In this document: positions 1 through 6,568 of the stretch, in pieces
Numbering within the stretch: the first letter of the stretch is position 1
Layout: the number at the start of each line of letters is the position of its first letter
Assembly (NCBI GenBank): GCA_943327015.2
Contig: CALPVM020000025.1
Coordinates: forward strand, 1-13,896
From: Akkermansia muciniphila
GTDB taxonomy: Bacteria > Pseudomonadota > Gammaproteobacteria > Burkholderiales > Burkholderiaceae_C
Reading direction: 5' to 3'
Length of the DNA: 13,896 nt
Made by a program: the position numbers and the translations under genes
Notes under the pieces: generated by a model
The model's database searches: none
Told to the model about the DNA's origin: nothing
The model's input: only the letters and a program-made list of their open reading frames with translations

Positions 1-311
1 AAATGCCGATCACAGAGGCGTGTGAAATGGCGGTCAGCATTCAGGCCGAAACCGGCATTCAGCCTGCTATTTACTGTAACCGTATGTTGTCTATTCCAGA
101 TGCGCCGCCTTCGCAACGGTGTGCGCCTGAATCACTGTTTGAGGTGCAGATGCAGCGCATTCGAGAGCGCCAAATCAGTAGTCTGGAACGGTTGGCGCAA
201 AGTGGTGGTGGGCGTGTGAGTACCTTGCCCATGGTGCCCTTGGTGCATGTCAACACCATGCTGGAGCGTTTGGCGGATGCGCTGGTGGTATGCCAAGGGA
301 GTGCGGCATGA
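1..311 (+). CDS. ArsA-like ATPase, C-terminal fragment (5' end outside window)
   Basis: About 102 C-terminal residues are visible, in a frame open to the left edge, so the start and the nucleotide-binding domain are missing. The segment fits the end of ArsA/Get3-type P-loop ATPases: a helix beginning MPITEACEMA, then a strand and helix with 'AIYCNRML', where the family usually has a 'VVVNR/NGV' strand, then a helix rich in Arg and Glu, and a final strand 'STLPMVPLVH' before the C-terminal helix. This kind of tail is seen in ATPases loosely named anion-transporting ATPases. Its stop codon overlaps the start of a second, complete ArsA-like gene (ATGA), so the two are surely co-transcribed and probably translationally coupled. 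They may form a heterodimer, which is inference. No arsenite gene (arsR, arsB, arsC, arsD) is present, so an arsenic role is not supported. Confidence 0.75.
   Translation, partial: MPITEACEMAVSIQAETGIQPAIYCNRMLSIPDAPPSQRCAPESLFEVQMQRIRERQISSLERLAQSGGGRVSTLPMVPLVHVNTMLERLADALVVCQGSAA
295..301 (+). promoter_or_regulatory. Ribosome binding site for the second ArsA-like ATPase
   Basis: AAGGGAG is six bases before the ATG at 308. It sits inside the end of the upstream ATPase gene and decides between the starts at 308 and 290, since the 290 ATG lies ahead of this site. Confidence 0.7.
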
Positions 312-1369
312 AAGACTTGTTGCAAAACCACCGGGTGATTGTGTGCACTGGCAGCGGTGGCGTGGGTAAAACCACTTTGTCAGCAGCTTTGGGTGTGTTG
401 GCTGCACGCATGGGAAAACGTGTATTGGTGTTAACCATTGACCCGGCACGCAGATTGGCAACAACCTTGGGCATAGACCAGGGGGCAGACGAAGCGCGTG
501 TGCCCGGCCAATCGTATGCAGGCGTGTTGCATGCGGGCATGATTGACCAGACCAAAATATTTGATGATTACATCCGGCGCTATGCACCGCAGCAGGCTAC
601 CGTGGATGCGTTGTTTGGCAATGCCTTGTACCAGCAATTGTCGACTACCTTGTCGGGTTCGCAAGAATTCACATCGTTGGCTAAGTTGGTTGAAGCTAGC
701 GAGAGCGGGTTGTACGATCTGGTTATTCTGGATACGCCCCCTGCAGCGCATGCCGTGGATTTTTTGCAGGCGCCACAAAAATTGAATGCGGTGTTTGACA
801 GCACGATTGTGAGCATGTTTATGGGGCGCACCAAGGGCTTTGAATTGGCCTCTGCTGCTTGGAAGATGAGCGTAAAACTTTTGCTGCGTACGTTGAATTT
901 TGTCACCGGCTCAGAATTCGTGGCTACCTTTAACGGCTTTTTTACAGCGATTGATGCTATTGCTCCTAACATCCGGGAAACCAACCTAAAGGCGCAGCAG
1001 TTGTTGCTGGATTCAAGTACTGCGTTTGTGCTGGTATCGAGTTTTGACCAAGCCAAAATTATGGAGGGTGAGGCTTTTCATGATGAGTTGTCGACGGCGG
1101 GTTACCATCTGAAGAAGGTGATTGTGAACCGTGCCTGGCCAGCGTGGGCCGAGCCGGGCTCGGCGCAGGTGCTCGAGACCCAAAACCATCTGGTGCAAAG
1201 CGGGCAGAATGCGTTGGCCGCATTACACCGGTCTTTATGTGCCTATTACGCTGAACGTGCCAATGCGCACACCCGCTTTACCGATGTGGTCAAACTTGCA
1301 GAGTTTGACTCCGAGGTGGTGGGTTTACAGTCTTTAGAAAAACTGGCAGACCGGTTGGAAAGCGTGTAG
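308..1369 (+). CDS. ArsA/Get3-family P-loop ATPase, second of a tandem pair
   Basis: This is a 353-residue ATPase of the SIMIBI (MinD/ArsA) class. Residues 15-22 form the Walker A loop (GSGGVGKT), followed by 'LTIDPARRL' (about 42-50, family Asp) and a switch II-like 'LDTPPAAHA' at about 141-149. The family's deviant Walker A normally reads KGGVGKT, with a lysine that reaches into the partner subunit. Here that position is Ser16. The start at 308 was chosen over an in-frame ATG at 290 because AAGGGAG (295-301) lies six bases ahead and because the protein then starts shortly before the P-loop, as usual. It overlaps the preceding ArsA-like gene by four bases. The protein looks cytoplasmic, with no clear signal or membrane segment. 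Family assignment is firm. The substrate is unknown, and a role in arsenite export or tail-anchored protein insertion cannot be claimed from this context. Confidence 0.85.
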   Translation: MKDLLQNHRVIVCTGSGGVGKTTLSAALGVLAARMGKRVLVLTIDPARRLATTLGIDQGADEARVPGQSYAGVLHAGMIDQTKIFDDYIRRYAPQQATVDALFGNALYQQLSTTLSGSQEFTSLAKLVEASESGLYDLVILDTPPAAHAVDFLQAPQKLNAVFDSTIVSMFMGRTKGFELASAAWKMSVKLLLRTLNFVTGSEFVATFNGFFTAIDAIAPNIRETNLKAQQLLLDSSTAFVLVSSFDQAKIMEGEAFHDELSTAGYHLKKVIVNRAWPAWAEPGSAQVLETQNHLVQSGQNALAALHRSLCAYYAERANAHTRFTDVVKLAEFDSEVVGLQSLEKLADRLESV

Positions 1370-1386
1370 CGGCACTTTAGCCAGTT

Positions 1387-2793
1387 TTATAAAACCCGGC
1401 GCGGGTTCATGGTGCCAAGCGGGTCAAGCGCGTGTTTAATGGCGTGCATCATGCTCAGCGCTGTGGCGGGTTTGTAGTGTGCCAATTTGCCACGTTTTAA
1501 GCTGCCTATGCCGTGTTCGGCTGAAATAGAGCCGTTGAACTGTGCAACCGCGTCGTACACCAAGGTGTTGATGTCGGCTTCGCGCTCGGTTAAAAAATCT
1601 GCGGCATTCTCGTGTTCAGGGGCTTGCACATTAAAGTGCAGATTACCATCGCCCAAATGGCCGTAATTGACCAGGCGCACTCCGGGGTGGTGTTTTTCAA
1701 GCAAGGCTTGCGTGTGGTGTACAAAGTCAGGAATACGCGATACGGCAATTGATATGTCGTGTTTGATGTTCAACCCCTCTACGGCTTGCGCTAGTGGAAT
1801 AGATTCACGTACATGCCATAGTGAGCGTGCTTGCGTGATGTTTTGCGCAATGACTGCATCGTTAACCAAGCCTTGGTTGATGGCGGTTTGCATCAGAGAT
1901 TCAAAGCGGCTAATCGCGTGCGCGTCTGATTCGTGGTCCGAGTTTTCAAGAACTACGCAGTAGGGAGATGCCGTAAAAGGCACATGGACTTGCGCAAAGT
2001 GTTTGACGACAAGGCTCAGGGCGAACTGGTTCATGACCTCAAAACCGGTAAGCCCCGCAGTTAAGTGTTGGTGCGCCAGCCCCAGCAGGGCAACAGCCGC
2101 CTTCAGCGACGGTACTGCTGCCATGGCGGTAAGCTGGACGGTAGGTAATGGGTATAAGCGCATGACAGCGGCGGTAATAATTCCCAATGTTCCCTCGGAG
2201 CCAATGAGTAAATGGCGAAGGTCGTAGCCGGTATTGTCTTTGCGTAAGCCGGTTAAACCGTCCCAGATGTCGCCTTGGGGCGTTACAACCTCTAATCCTA
2301 AACACAACTCGCGGGTATTGCCGTAGCGAAGCACTTGGGTGCCGCCTGCGTTGGTTGCCAGATTGCCACCAATGGTGCAACTGCCTTCTGATGCCATGCG
2401 CAGCGGAAACAAAAAACCGGCCTGTTGGCAAGCCAATTGCACGTTTTGCAAAATACAGCCGGCATCCAAGGTGATGGTCATGTTGGCGGCATCCAACTGG
2501 CGTAACACTTGCATGCGTTGCAGGCTGAGCACAATTTGGGTGCCACTGGCGTCTGGCGTAGATCCTACAACCATGCCAGTATTGCCCCCTTGCGGCACGA
2601 TGCTCACCTCTGCCATAGCGCAGGCCTTGACTACCGCTGCAACTTCAGCGGTGTTGGCGGGACGAACCACAGCCAAGGCTTTGCCGCGCTCGCGTCGGCG
2701 CCAATCTAGCTCCCAATGGCTCAGGTCGCCCTCTTTAAGCACATGGGTTTCACCCACAATCTGGCGCAGTTTGGCGAGTAATGGCAAGGACAT
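1387..2793 (-). CDS. FAD-linked 2-hydroxyacid dehydrogenase (GlcD / D-2-hydroxyglutarate dehydrogenase-like)
   Basis: This 468-residue flavoprotein of the vanillyl-alcohol-oxidase superfamily oxidises a D-2-hydroxyacid to the 2-oxoacid with FAD. The N-terminal FAD-binding domain shows 'VVRPANTAEV' (42-51), 'PQGGNTG' (67-73), 'GGNLATNAGG' (142-151) and 'GYDLRHLLIGSEGTLGIIT' (189-207). The C-terminal FAD-oxidase domain has 'WHVRESI' (326-332), the metal-binding type motif 'GHLGDGNLHFN' (378-388) and 'SAEHGIG' (424-430). These motifs are shared by D-2-hydroxyglutarate dehydrogenase, D-lactate dehydrogenase and glycolate oxidase GlcD. I cannot fix the substrate, although the lack of adjacent glcE/glcF argues against the classical glycolate oxidase complex. 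The ATG directly follows the TAA of the DUF2069 gene (TAAATG) with no recognisable Shine-Dalgarno, so translation probably depends on coupling. Length is typical. Confidence 0.85.
   Translation of the reverse strand: MSLPLLAKLRQIVGETHVLKEGDLSHWELDWRRRERGKALAVVRPANTAEVAAVVKACAMAEVSIVPQGGNTGMVVGSTPDASGTQIVLSLQRMQVLRQLDAANMTITLDAGCILQNVQLACQQAGFLFPLRMASEGSCTIGGNLATNAGGTQVLRYGNTRELCLGLEVVTPQGDIWDGLTGLRKDNTGYDLRHLLIGSEGTLGIITAAVMRLYPLPTVQLTAMAAVPSLKAAVALLGLAHQHLTAGLTGFEVMNQFALSLVVKHFAQVHVPFTASPYCVVLENSDHESDAHAISRFESLMQTAINQGLVNDAVIAQNITQARSLWHVRESIPLAQAVEGLNIKHDISIAVSRIPDFVHHTQALLEKHHPGVRLVNYGHLGDGNLHFNVQAPEHENAADFLTEREADINTLVYDAVAQFNGSISAEHGIGSLKRGKLAHYKPATALSMMHAIKHALDPLGTMNPRRVL
1390..1407 (-). 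terminator. Possible intrinsic terminator made of the dehydrogenase's last codons
   Basis: On the minus strand AACCCG (1407-1402), loop CGC and CGGGTT (1398-1393) form a 6-bp hairpin that runs into a short T stretch (GTTTTATAA) containing the gene's own stop codon. The stem is short and the T run brief, so it may be weak. The position, at the end of the two-gene minus-strand unit and facing the ArsA pair 17 bases away, fits a terminator. Confidence 0.4.
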
Positions 2794-3162
2794 TTATGCG
2801 AGTTTTGCGTTACGAAAACGTAATTTCACGTGCATAGCGCAAGCGGTAAAGAGCGTTAGGCACAACAATACCTCTAGCATGGCGAAGTAGTTGCTGGGAG
2901 CGCGGTCGCTGTAGGCGCGCACCACACCTTCGGTAAAATATAGCCAAACCATCAGGCTCACCCAGCGGTAGGTGTACATCCGGTTTTTAAGTAAACCCGC
3001 CAGCGGAAAACACAGCGGCAGAGCTTTGAGCGCCAGCCAAGACCCTCCGGGCCTTAGGGGCGCCAAAAAAAGCTCCCAACACAGGCTCAAAACAATAAGG
3101 CCGAGCACGCTGCCAACGGCCAGCCATCGGGTTAGGGGGACAAGATTAATTTGTGTGTTCAT
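2794..3162 (-). CDS. DUF2069-type small integral membrane protein
   Basis: This 122-residue protein of unknown function resembles the DUF2069 family of small proteobacterial inner-membrane proteins. Four hydrophobic segments can be read at roughly 12-33, 40-58, 66-84 and 92-110, joined by short loops. Family-like traits include 'WELFLAPLRPGGSWLALKALPL' around 29-50 and 'YTYRW..MVWLYFTEG' around 63-79. The C-terminus is basic (KLRFRNAK) and probably cytoplasmic. Its stop codon abuts the ATG of the FAD-linked dehydrogenase, so the pair form an operon. Its own start lies only 20 bp from the divergent yihY-like gene, and no clear ribosome binding site precedes the ATG. A functional tie to the dehydrogenase, such as membrane docking, would be speculation. 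Confidence 0.75.
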   Translation of the reverse strand: MNTQINLVPLTRWLAVGSVLGLIVLSLCWELFLAPLRPGGSWLALKALPLCFPLAGLLKNRMYTYRWVSLMVWLYFTEGVVRAYSDRAPSNYFAMLEVLLCLTLFTACAMHVKLRFRNAKLA

Positions 3163-3182
3163 GAAGGTGGCATCATAGCGGT

Positions 3183-4418
3183 ATGCAGTCGTTTCAAAAA
3201 TTTAAATCGTGGTTACAAGAGGTCGCACGCGTACCTTGGCGGGACGCAATGCATACATTGCGCGAGCGTTTTAGGGAGGATCGGCTTGGAGTAACTGCCA
3301 GTAGTCTTACATTTACAACTATTATTGCTTTGGTTCCATTGATTACGGTGGCGCTGGCTGTGTTTACTGCTTTTCCGGTTTTTAACAAGCTGCACGATGT
3401 GTTGCAGAAGTGGTTGGTGCAGAGTTTGGTGCCGGTGGATATTGCGCGCCAGGTGATGTGGTACATAGACCAGTTTTCAGACAAGGCCAGTAAATTGGGG
3501 GTTGCTGGTTTTGCAGTGTTTATGGCCACGGCATTTACGCTTATTTTTACCATTGACCGAACCCTAAATCGTATATGGCGGGTACGCACACAAAGGCGGT
3601 TGGCGCACAGAATGGCCATGTACTGGGCCGCCATTACGCTGGGCCCCATCGTATTGGGAGCCAGTTTGATGCTTACCTCCTATGCGGTCTCAGCGTCAAA
3701 GGGGTGGGTAAGCGATATGCCTGGCGCCGTGAGTGTGGTGTTGTATAGCCTGCAGATTGTGCTTTTGTCTTCCAGCATGGCGGTGATGTTTCGCTATATT
3801 CCGAACACGTTTGTCCGTTGGGGACATGCGTGGATTGGTGGCTTGTTGGTGGCATGCGGTATAGAGTTGGCCAAAAAAGCGCTTACTTTGTATCTTAGTA
3901 AAGTTCCTACCTATTCACTAGTGTATGGCGCGTTTGCTACGGTGCCGATTCTGTTGGTTTGGATTTATGTGGCGTGGGTAATTGTGCTATTGGGTGCTAC
4001 TTTAACTGCATATTTACCCGGTTTACTGGCTGGTGCATCCCACCGCAAAATGGGTGTAGGCTGGCAATTTCAATTGGCGCTGGAAGTGTTGTCACAATTG
4101 GCTGTGGTTAGGTCTCAAGAAGGCAAAGGATTGAGTTCCAGCCAGTTAAGCACTATTTTGCATGTAGACAATGCACGTTTGCAGACGGTATTGCAGGCTT
4201 TACAGGCCTTGGATTGGTTGGGGTTGTTGCAGGAAAATAAGGCCGATGAAACTGAGTCCAGGTACGTGATGTTGGTGGAGCCAGAGGCGGTTACTGTGCA
4301 GCCCTTGGTCGAGCGGTTGTTGCTTGCAGACCACGCTGTGACAGAAAAGATATGGCAAACTGCCCACTTTAGGACAATGACGTTGCAGTCTGCGTTGCCG
4401 GATGGTGCCAATCCTTGA
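3183..4418 (+). CDS. YihY/BrkB-family inner-membrane protein with C-terminal winged-helix-like tail
   Basis: This 411-residue protein belongs to the YihY (UPF0761, formerly 'RNase BN') family of membrane proteins, whose function is unsettled. The family core is visible: 'RFREDRLGVTASSLTFTTIIALVPL' at about 29-53, then hydrophobic segments near 41-66, 106-124, 147-170, 183-204 and 246-278, with the typical 'YGAFATVPILLVWIYVAWVIVLLGA' near 248-272. Residues about 293-411 are soluble and resemble a winged helix ('FQLALEVLSQLAVV...LSSSQLSTIL...LQTVLQALQALDWLGLL'). This tail makes it clearly longer than E. coli YihY (about 290 residues), a pattern I associate with betaproteobacterial members. An in-frame ATG at 3249 is an alternative start, but the region before it resembles relatives, so 3183 was kept. 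The old ribonuclease annotation should not be used. Confidence 0.85.
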   Translation: MQSFQKFKSWLQEVARVPWRDAMHTLRERFREDRLGVTASSLTFTTIIALVPLITVALAVFTAFPVFNKLHDVLQKWLVQSLVPVDIARQVMWYIDQFSDKASKLGVAGFAVFMATAFTLIFTIDRTLNRIWRVRTQRRLAHRMAMYWAAITLGPIVLGASLMLTSYAVSASKGWVSDMPGAVSVVLYSLQIVLLSSSMAVMFRYIPNTFVRWGHAWIGGLLVACGIELAKKALTLYLSKVPTYSLVYGAFATVPILLVWIYVAWVIVLLGATLTAYLPGLLAGASHRKMGVGWQFQLALEVLSQLAVVRSQEGKGLSSSQLSTILHVDNARLQTVLQALQALDWLGLLQENKADETESRYVMLVEPEAVTVQPLVERLLLADHAVTEKIWQTAHFRTMTLQSALPDGANP

Positions 4419-4421
4419 GCC

Positions 4422-4430
4422 TGCTATATT
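4422..4430 (+). promoter_or_regulatory. Possible extended -10 promoter for the CBS gene and aroCQ
   Basis: TGCTATATT matches an extended -10 element (TGnTATAAT) just after the yihY-like stop codon and 39 bases before the CBS start. No good -35 is visible at 16-18 bp, which an extended -10 can tolerate. It is the only plausible promoter in the 51-bp gap. Confidence 0.35.
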
Positions 4431-4436
4431 CAGGGC

Positions 4437-4446
4437 TTAGTACTAA
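4437..4446. repeat. 10-bp perfect palindrome at the presumed transcription start
   Basis: TTAGTACTAA is a perfect palindrome lying 7-16 bases downstream of the candidate -10 box and upstream of the CBS start codon. It could be an operator half, but it is short and may be chance. Confidence 0.3.
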
Positions 4447-4469
4447 CTCAAAAGTTATGGGGAAACAGC

Positions 4470-4940
4470 ATGAAAGTCAGTGATATTTTGCGTGTAAAAG
4501 GCAACACGCTTTACACAATGCATCCTGAAGAAAGTTTGCAGCGCGGCATTGAAGTAATGGCCGAAAACGATATTGGTTCGTTGGTGATTATGGAGCATGG
4601 TGATTTGGTTGGAATGCTGACCTTTCGCGAGGTGATTCAACGCTTAGCCAAAAATGGCGGCGTGATTGGTAACACGATTGTGCGCACTGCCATGGACGAT
4701 CACCCCGTTACTTGCACCATGGAAACCGAAATGGATGAAGTGCGCCGCATGATGCTGGACCGCCATACCCGTTACATGCCGGTGATGGACCAGAAAATGC
4801 TGATGGGGGTAATTAGCTTTTATGACGTGGCGCGCGCGGTGGTAGATAGCCAGAATTTTGAAAACCAGATGCTTAAAGCCTATATTCGTGATTGGCCGGA
4901 AGGAAAAGAGCCTGTTGCGGCAGCGCAAGCGGCTGAATAA
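4470..4940 (+). CDS. Two-CBS-domain protein
   Basis: This 156-residue soluble protein consists almost entirely of a pair of CBS domains, at about 8-60 ('TLYTMHPEESLQRGIEVMAENDIGSLVIME..DLVGMLTFREV') and about 72-125 ('VTCTMETEMDEVRRMMLDRHTRYMPVMD..MLMGVISFYDV'). Such tandems form a Bateman module that usually binds adenine nucleotides and regulates a partner protein. No catalytic domain is attached, so the protein is probably a stand-alone sensor. It ends with an Ala-rich tail. It sits 51 bp after the yihY-like gene and 29 bp before aroC on the same strand, so co-transcription with aroC is likely. Its partner cannot be read from the sequence. Confidence 0.9.
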   Translation: MKVSDILRVKGNTLYTMHPEESLQRGIEVMAENDIGSLVIMEHGDLVGMLTFREVIQRLAKNGGVIGNTIVRTAMDDHPVTCTMETEMDEVRRMMLDRHTRYMPVMDQKMLMGVISFYDVARAVVDSQNFENQMLKAYIRDWPEGKEPVAAAQAAE

Positions 4941-4969
4941 TGCGTGCAGCTCTGGGATAATCAGACGCT

Positions 4970-6064
4970 ATGAGCGGAAACACATTTGGACATTTATTTG
5001 CGGTCACCAATTTTGGTGAGTCGCACGGACCAGCCATTGGCTGCGTGATTGATGGTTGCCCACCGGGTTTGGATTTGTGCGAGGCAGATATTCAAGGTGA
5101 CTTGGATCGGCGGCGACCTGGCACATCTAAGTTTGTAACCCAGCGTAACGAGCCCGATGCGGTACAAATTTTAAGTGGTGTGTACCAGGGTAAAACTACG
5201 GGCACCCCGATTGCGTTGCTGATTCAAAACACCGACCAGCGCAGCAAAGATTACGGCAATATTCTGGAAACCTTCCGTCCAGGCCATGCGGATTACACCT
5301 ATTTTCAAAAATACGGTTTGCGAGATCCGCGTGGTGGTGGCAGGTCATCGGCACGCCTCACCGCTCCGATGGTGGCCGCTGGTGCGGTAGCCAAAAAATG
5401 GTTGAAGCAGCAGTTTGGCACTGAGTTTCGTGGTTGCATGACGCAAATCGGCGAGGTGGCCATTCCGTTTGAAGCATGGAGCCATGTTCCCAACAATCCG
5501 TTTTTTGCTCCGGTGCAAGATGTGACTGCCTTAGAAGATTATATGGATGCGCTGCGCAAGGCCGGCGACTCTTGTGGTGCGCGGATTCGCATCAATGCGT
5601 CCAACGTGCCGGTGGGTTTGGGTGAGCCTTTGTTTGACAAAATGGACGCCGATATTGCCTACGCTATGATGGGCATCAATGCGGTTAAGGGTGTGGAGAT
5701 TGGCGCTGGTTTTGCCAGTGTGGCTCAGCGTGGCACCACCCATGGCGATTCGCTCAGTCCGCAGGGTTTTTTAACGAATAATGCGGGGGGCGTGTTGGGC
5801 GGCATCAGTACCGGGCAAGACTTGGAAGTAAGCATCGCCATTAAGCCAACCAGCTCGATTATTTCGCCGCGTGCTTCGATTGACGTAGCTGGTAATTCAA
5901 CCCAAGTTATAACCAAAGGCCGGCATGACCCCTGTGTAGGCATTCGCGCCACCCCCATTGCTGAGGCTATGCTGGCGCTGGTGGTGATGGACCATGCGCT
6001 ACGCCACCGGGCGCAGTGTGGCGATGTGCAGCCTGCCTTGGCACCGATTGCTGCACAAGTTTGA
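4970..6064 (+). CDS. aroC: Chorismate synthase
   Basis: This 364-residue enzyme makes chorismate from 5-enolpyruvylshikimate-3-phosphate using reduced FMN, the last step of the common aromatic pathway. Family signatures are intact: 'FGESHG' (15-20), 'RRRPGTSKFVTQRNEPD' (47-63), 'FRPGHADYTY' (102-111, with conserved His106), 'DPRGGGRSSAR' (119-129), 'GGISTGQ' near 280 and 'GRHDPCVG' near 325, followed by 'MALVVMDHAL'-type C-terminal helix residues. Length is normal for a bacterial monofunctional enzyme, with no flavin reductase fusion. The ATG starts MSGNTFG, as in relatives, although the ribosome binding site is weak. aroQ follows after about a dozen bases on the same strand, so two shikimate steps are linked here. 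Confidence 0.97.
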   Translation: MSGNTFGHLFAVTNFGESHGPAIGCVIDGCPPGLDLCEADIQGDLDRRRPGTSKFVTQRNEPDAVQILSGVYQGKTTGTPIALLIQNTDQRSKDYGNILETFRPGHADYTYFQKYGLRDPRGGGRSSARLTAPMVAAGAVAKKWLKQQFGTEFRGCMTQIGEVAIPFEAWSHVPNNPFFAPVQDVTALEDYMDALRKAGDSCGARIRINASNVPVGLGEPLFDKMDADIAYAMMGINAVKGVEIGAGFASVAQRGTTHGDSLSPQGFLTNNAGGVLGGISTGQDLEVSIAIKPTSSIISPRASIDVAGNSTQVITKGRHDPCVGIRATPIAEAMLALVVMDHALRHRAQCGDVQPALAPIAAQV

Positions 6065-6077
6065 AAATGGTATGGCT

Positions 6078-6527
6078 ATGAAAACCGCACTTATTCTGAA
6101 TGGCCCCAATTTAAACTTGTTGGGCACCCGTGAGCCTCAGGTTTATGGCGACAAAACACTGGCCGACGTAGAGGTGTTGTGCCAGCAGGCTTGTGCCACC
6201 CATGGTTTTGCTCTGGATTTTAGGCAGAGCAACCACGAGGGCGTGTTGGTAGACTGGCTGCACGAAGCGGGTCGCGCCTATGCCAGCGGTAGTTTGGCCG
6301 GCGTTATCTTGAACGCCGGAGCCTACACGCATACCAGTATTGCCTTGCACGACGCCATTAAAGGCACGGGCATACCTTTGGTTGAGTTGCACATCAGTAA
6401 TGTGCATGCGCGTGAAGCGTTTCGTCACCATTCTTATATTTCGCCAGCAGCCAAGGCTGTCATGGCGGGCTTTGGTGTCAATGGCTATGCTTTGGCGATT
6501 GCTGGTTTGGCAGGGTTGCAGGCTTGA
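6078..6527 (+). CDS. aroQ: 3-dehydroquinate dehydratase, type II
   Basis: This 149-residue enzyme dehydrates 3-dehydroquinate to 3-dehydroshikimate, step three of the shikimate pathway. Type II signatures are complete: 'LILNGPNLNLLGTREPQVYG' (5-24, with the catalytic Tyr23 and the Arg18 of the flexible loop), 'SNHEG' (51-55), 'LNAGAYTHTSIAL' (78-90) and 'ELHISNVHAREAFRHHS' (103-119, with the active-site His105 and Arg112). The start at 6078 gives the usual MKTALILNGPN. An in-frame ATG two codons upstream (6072) is equally possible, and a longer opening to 5994 would overlap aroC and is unlikely. Length is typical. It is probably co-transcribed with aroC. It converges on sdaA with only 12 bp between the stops. 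Confidence 0.96.
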   Translation: MKTALILNGPNLNLLGTREPQVYGDKTLADVEVLCQQACATHGFALDFRQSNHEGVLVDWLHEAGRAYASGSLAGVILNAGAYTHTSIALHDAIKGTGIPLVELHISNVHAREAFRHHSYISPAAKAVMAGFGVNGYALAIAGLAGLQA

Positions 6528-6537
6528 GCTTCTCTAT

Positions 6538-6568
6538 GGCTAGCACTCGATAATATTTACTGCTAGCC
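6538..6568. repeat. 8-bp inverted repeat between aroQ and sdaA, possible two-way transcription end
   Basis: GGCTAGCA (6538-6545) and TGCTAGCC (6561-6568) are perfect inverted repeats separated by a 15-base AT-rich loop. They sit between convergent genes and include the sdaA stop codon (TAG) and its last codons. Neither strand has a T run after the stem, so this is not a classical intrinsic terminator. A bidirectional stall or RNA-end hairpin is possible. Confidence 0.5.

Noticed and set aside
580..1056. 158-codon minus-strand frame inside the second ArsA-like gene
   Set aside because: It is antisense to a well-supported ATPase gene and has no known motif.
1..1369. Arsenic resistance operon (arsA)
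   Set aside because: The ATPases are only family-level matches; arsR, arsB, arsC and arsD are absent and the genes sit among housekeeping functions.
1384..1395. 12-bp palindrome GTTTTATAAAAC at the convergent gap
   Set aside because: It is AT-only in its core and largely explained by the T run and stop codon beside the terminator-like hairpin. There is no evidence of a binding site.
2339..2890. 183-codon plus-strand frame over the dehydrogenase and DUF2069 genes
   Set aside because: It is antisense to two genes with clear family motifs and crosses their junction, with no protein-like features of its own.
3183..4418. Ribonuclease BN annotation for the YihY-like gene
   Set aside because: The RNase BN activity belongs to the unrelated elaC product (RNase Z). 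This is a polytopic membrane protein without nuclease motifs.
4957..4962. GATAAT-like -10 box just before aroC
   Set aside because: The spacing would leave an almost leaderless transcript and there is no -35 match. The match is probably chance.
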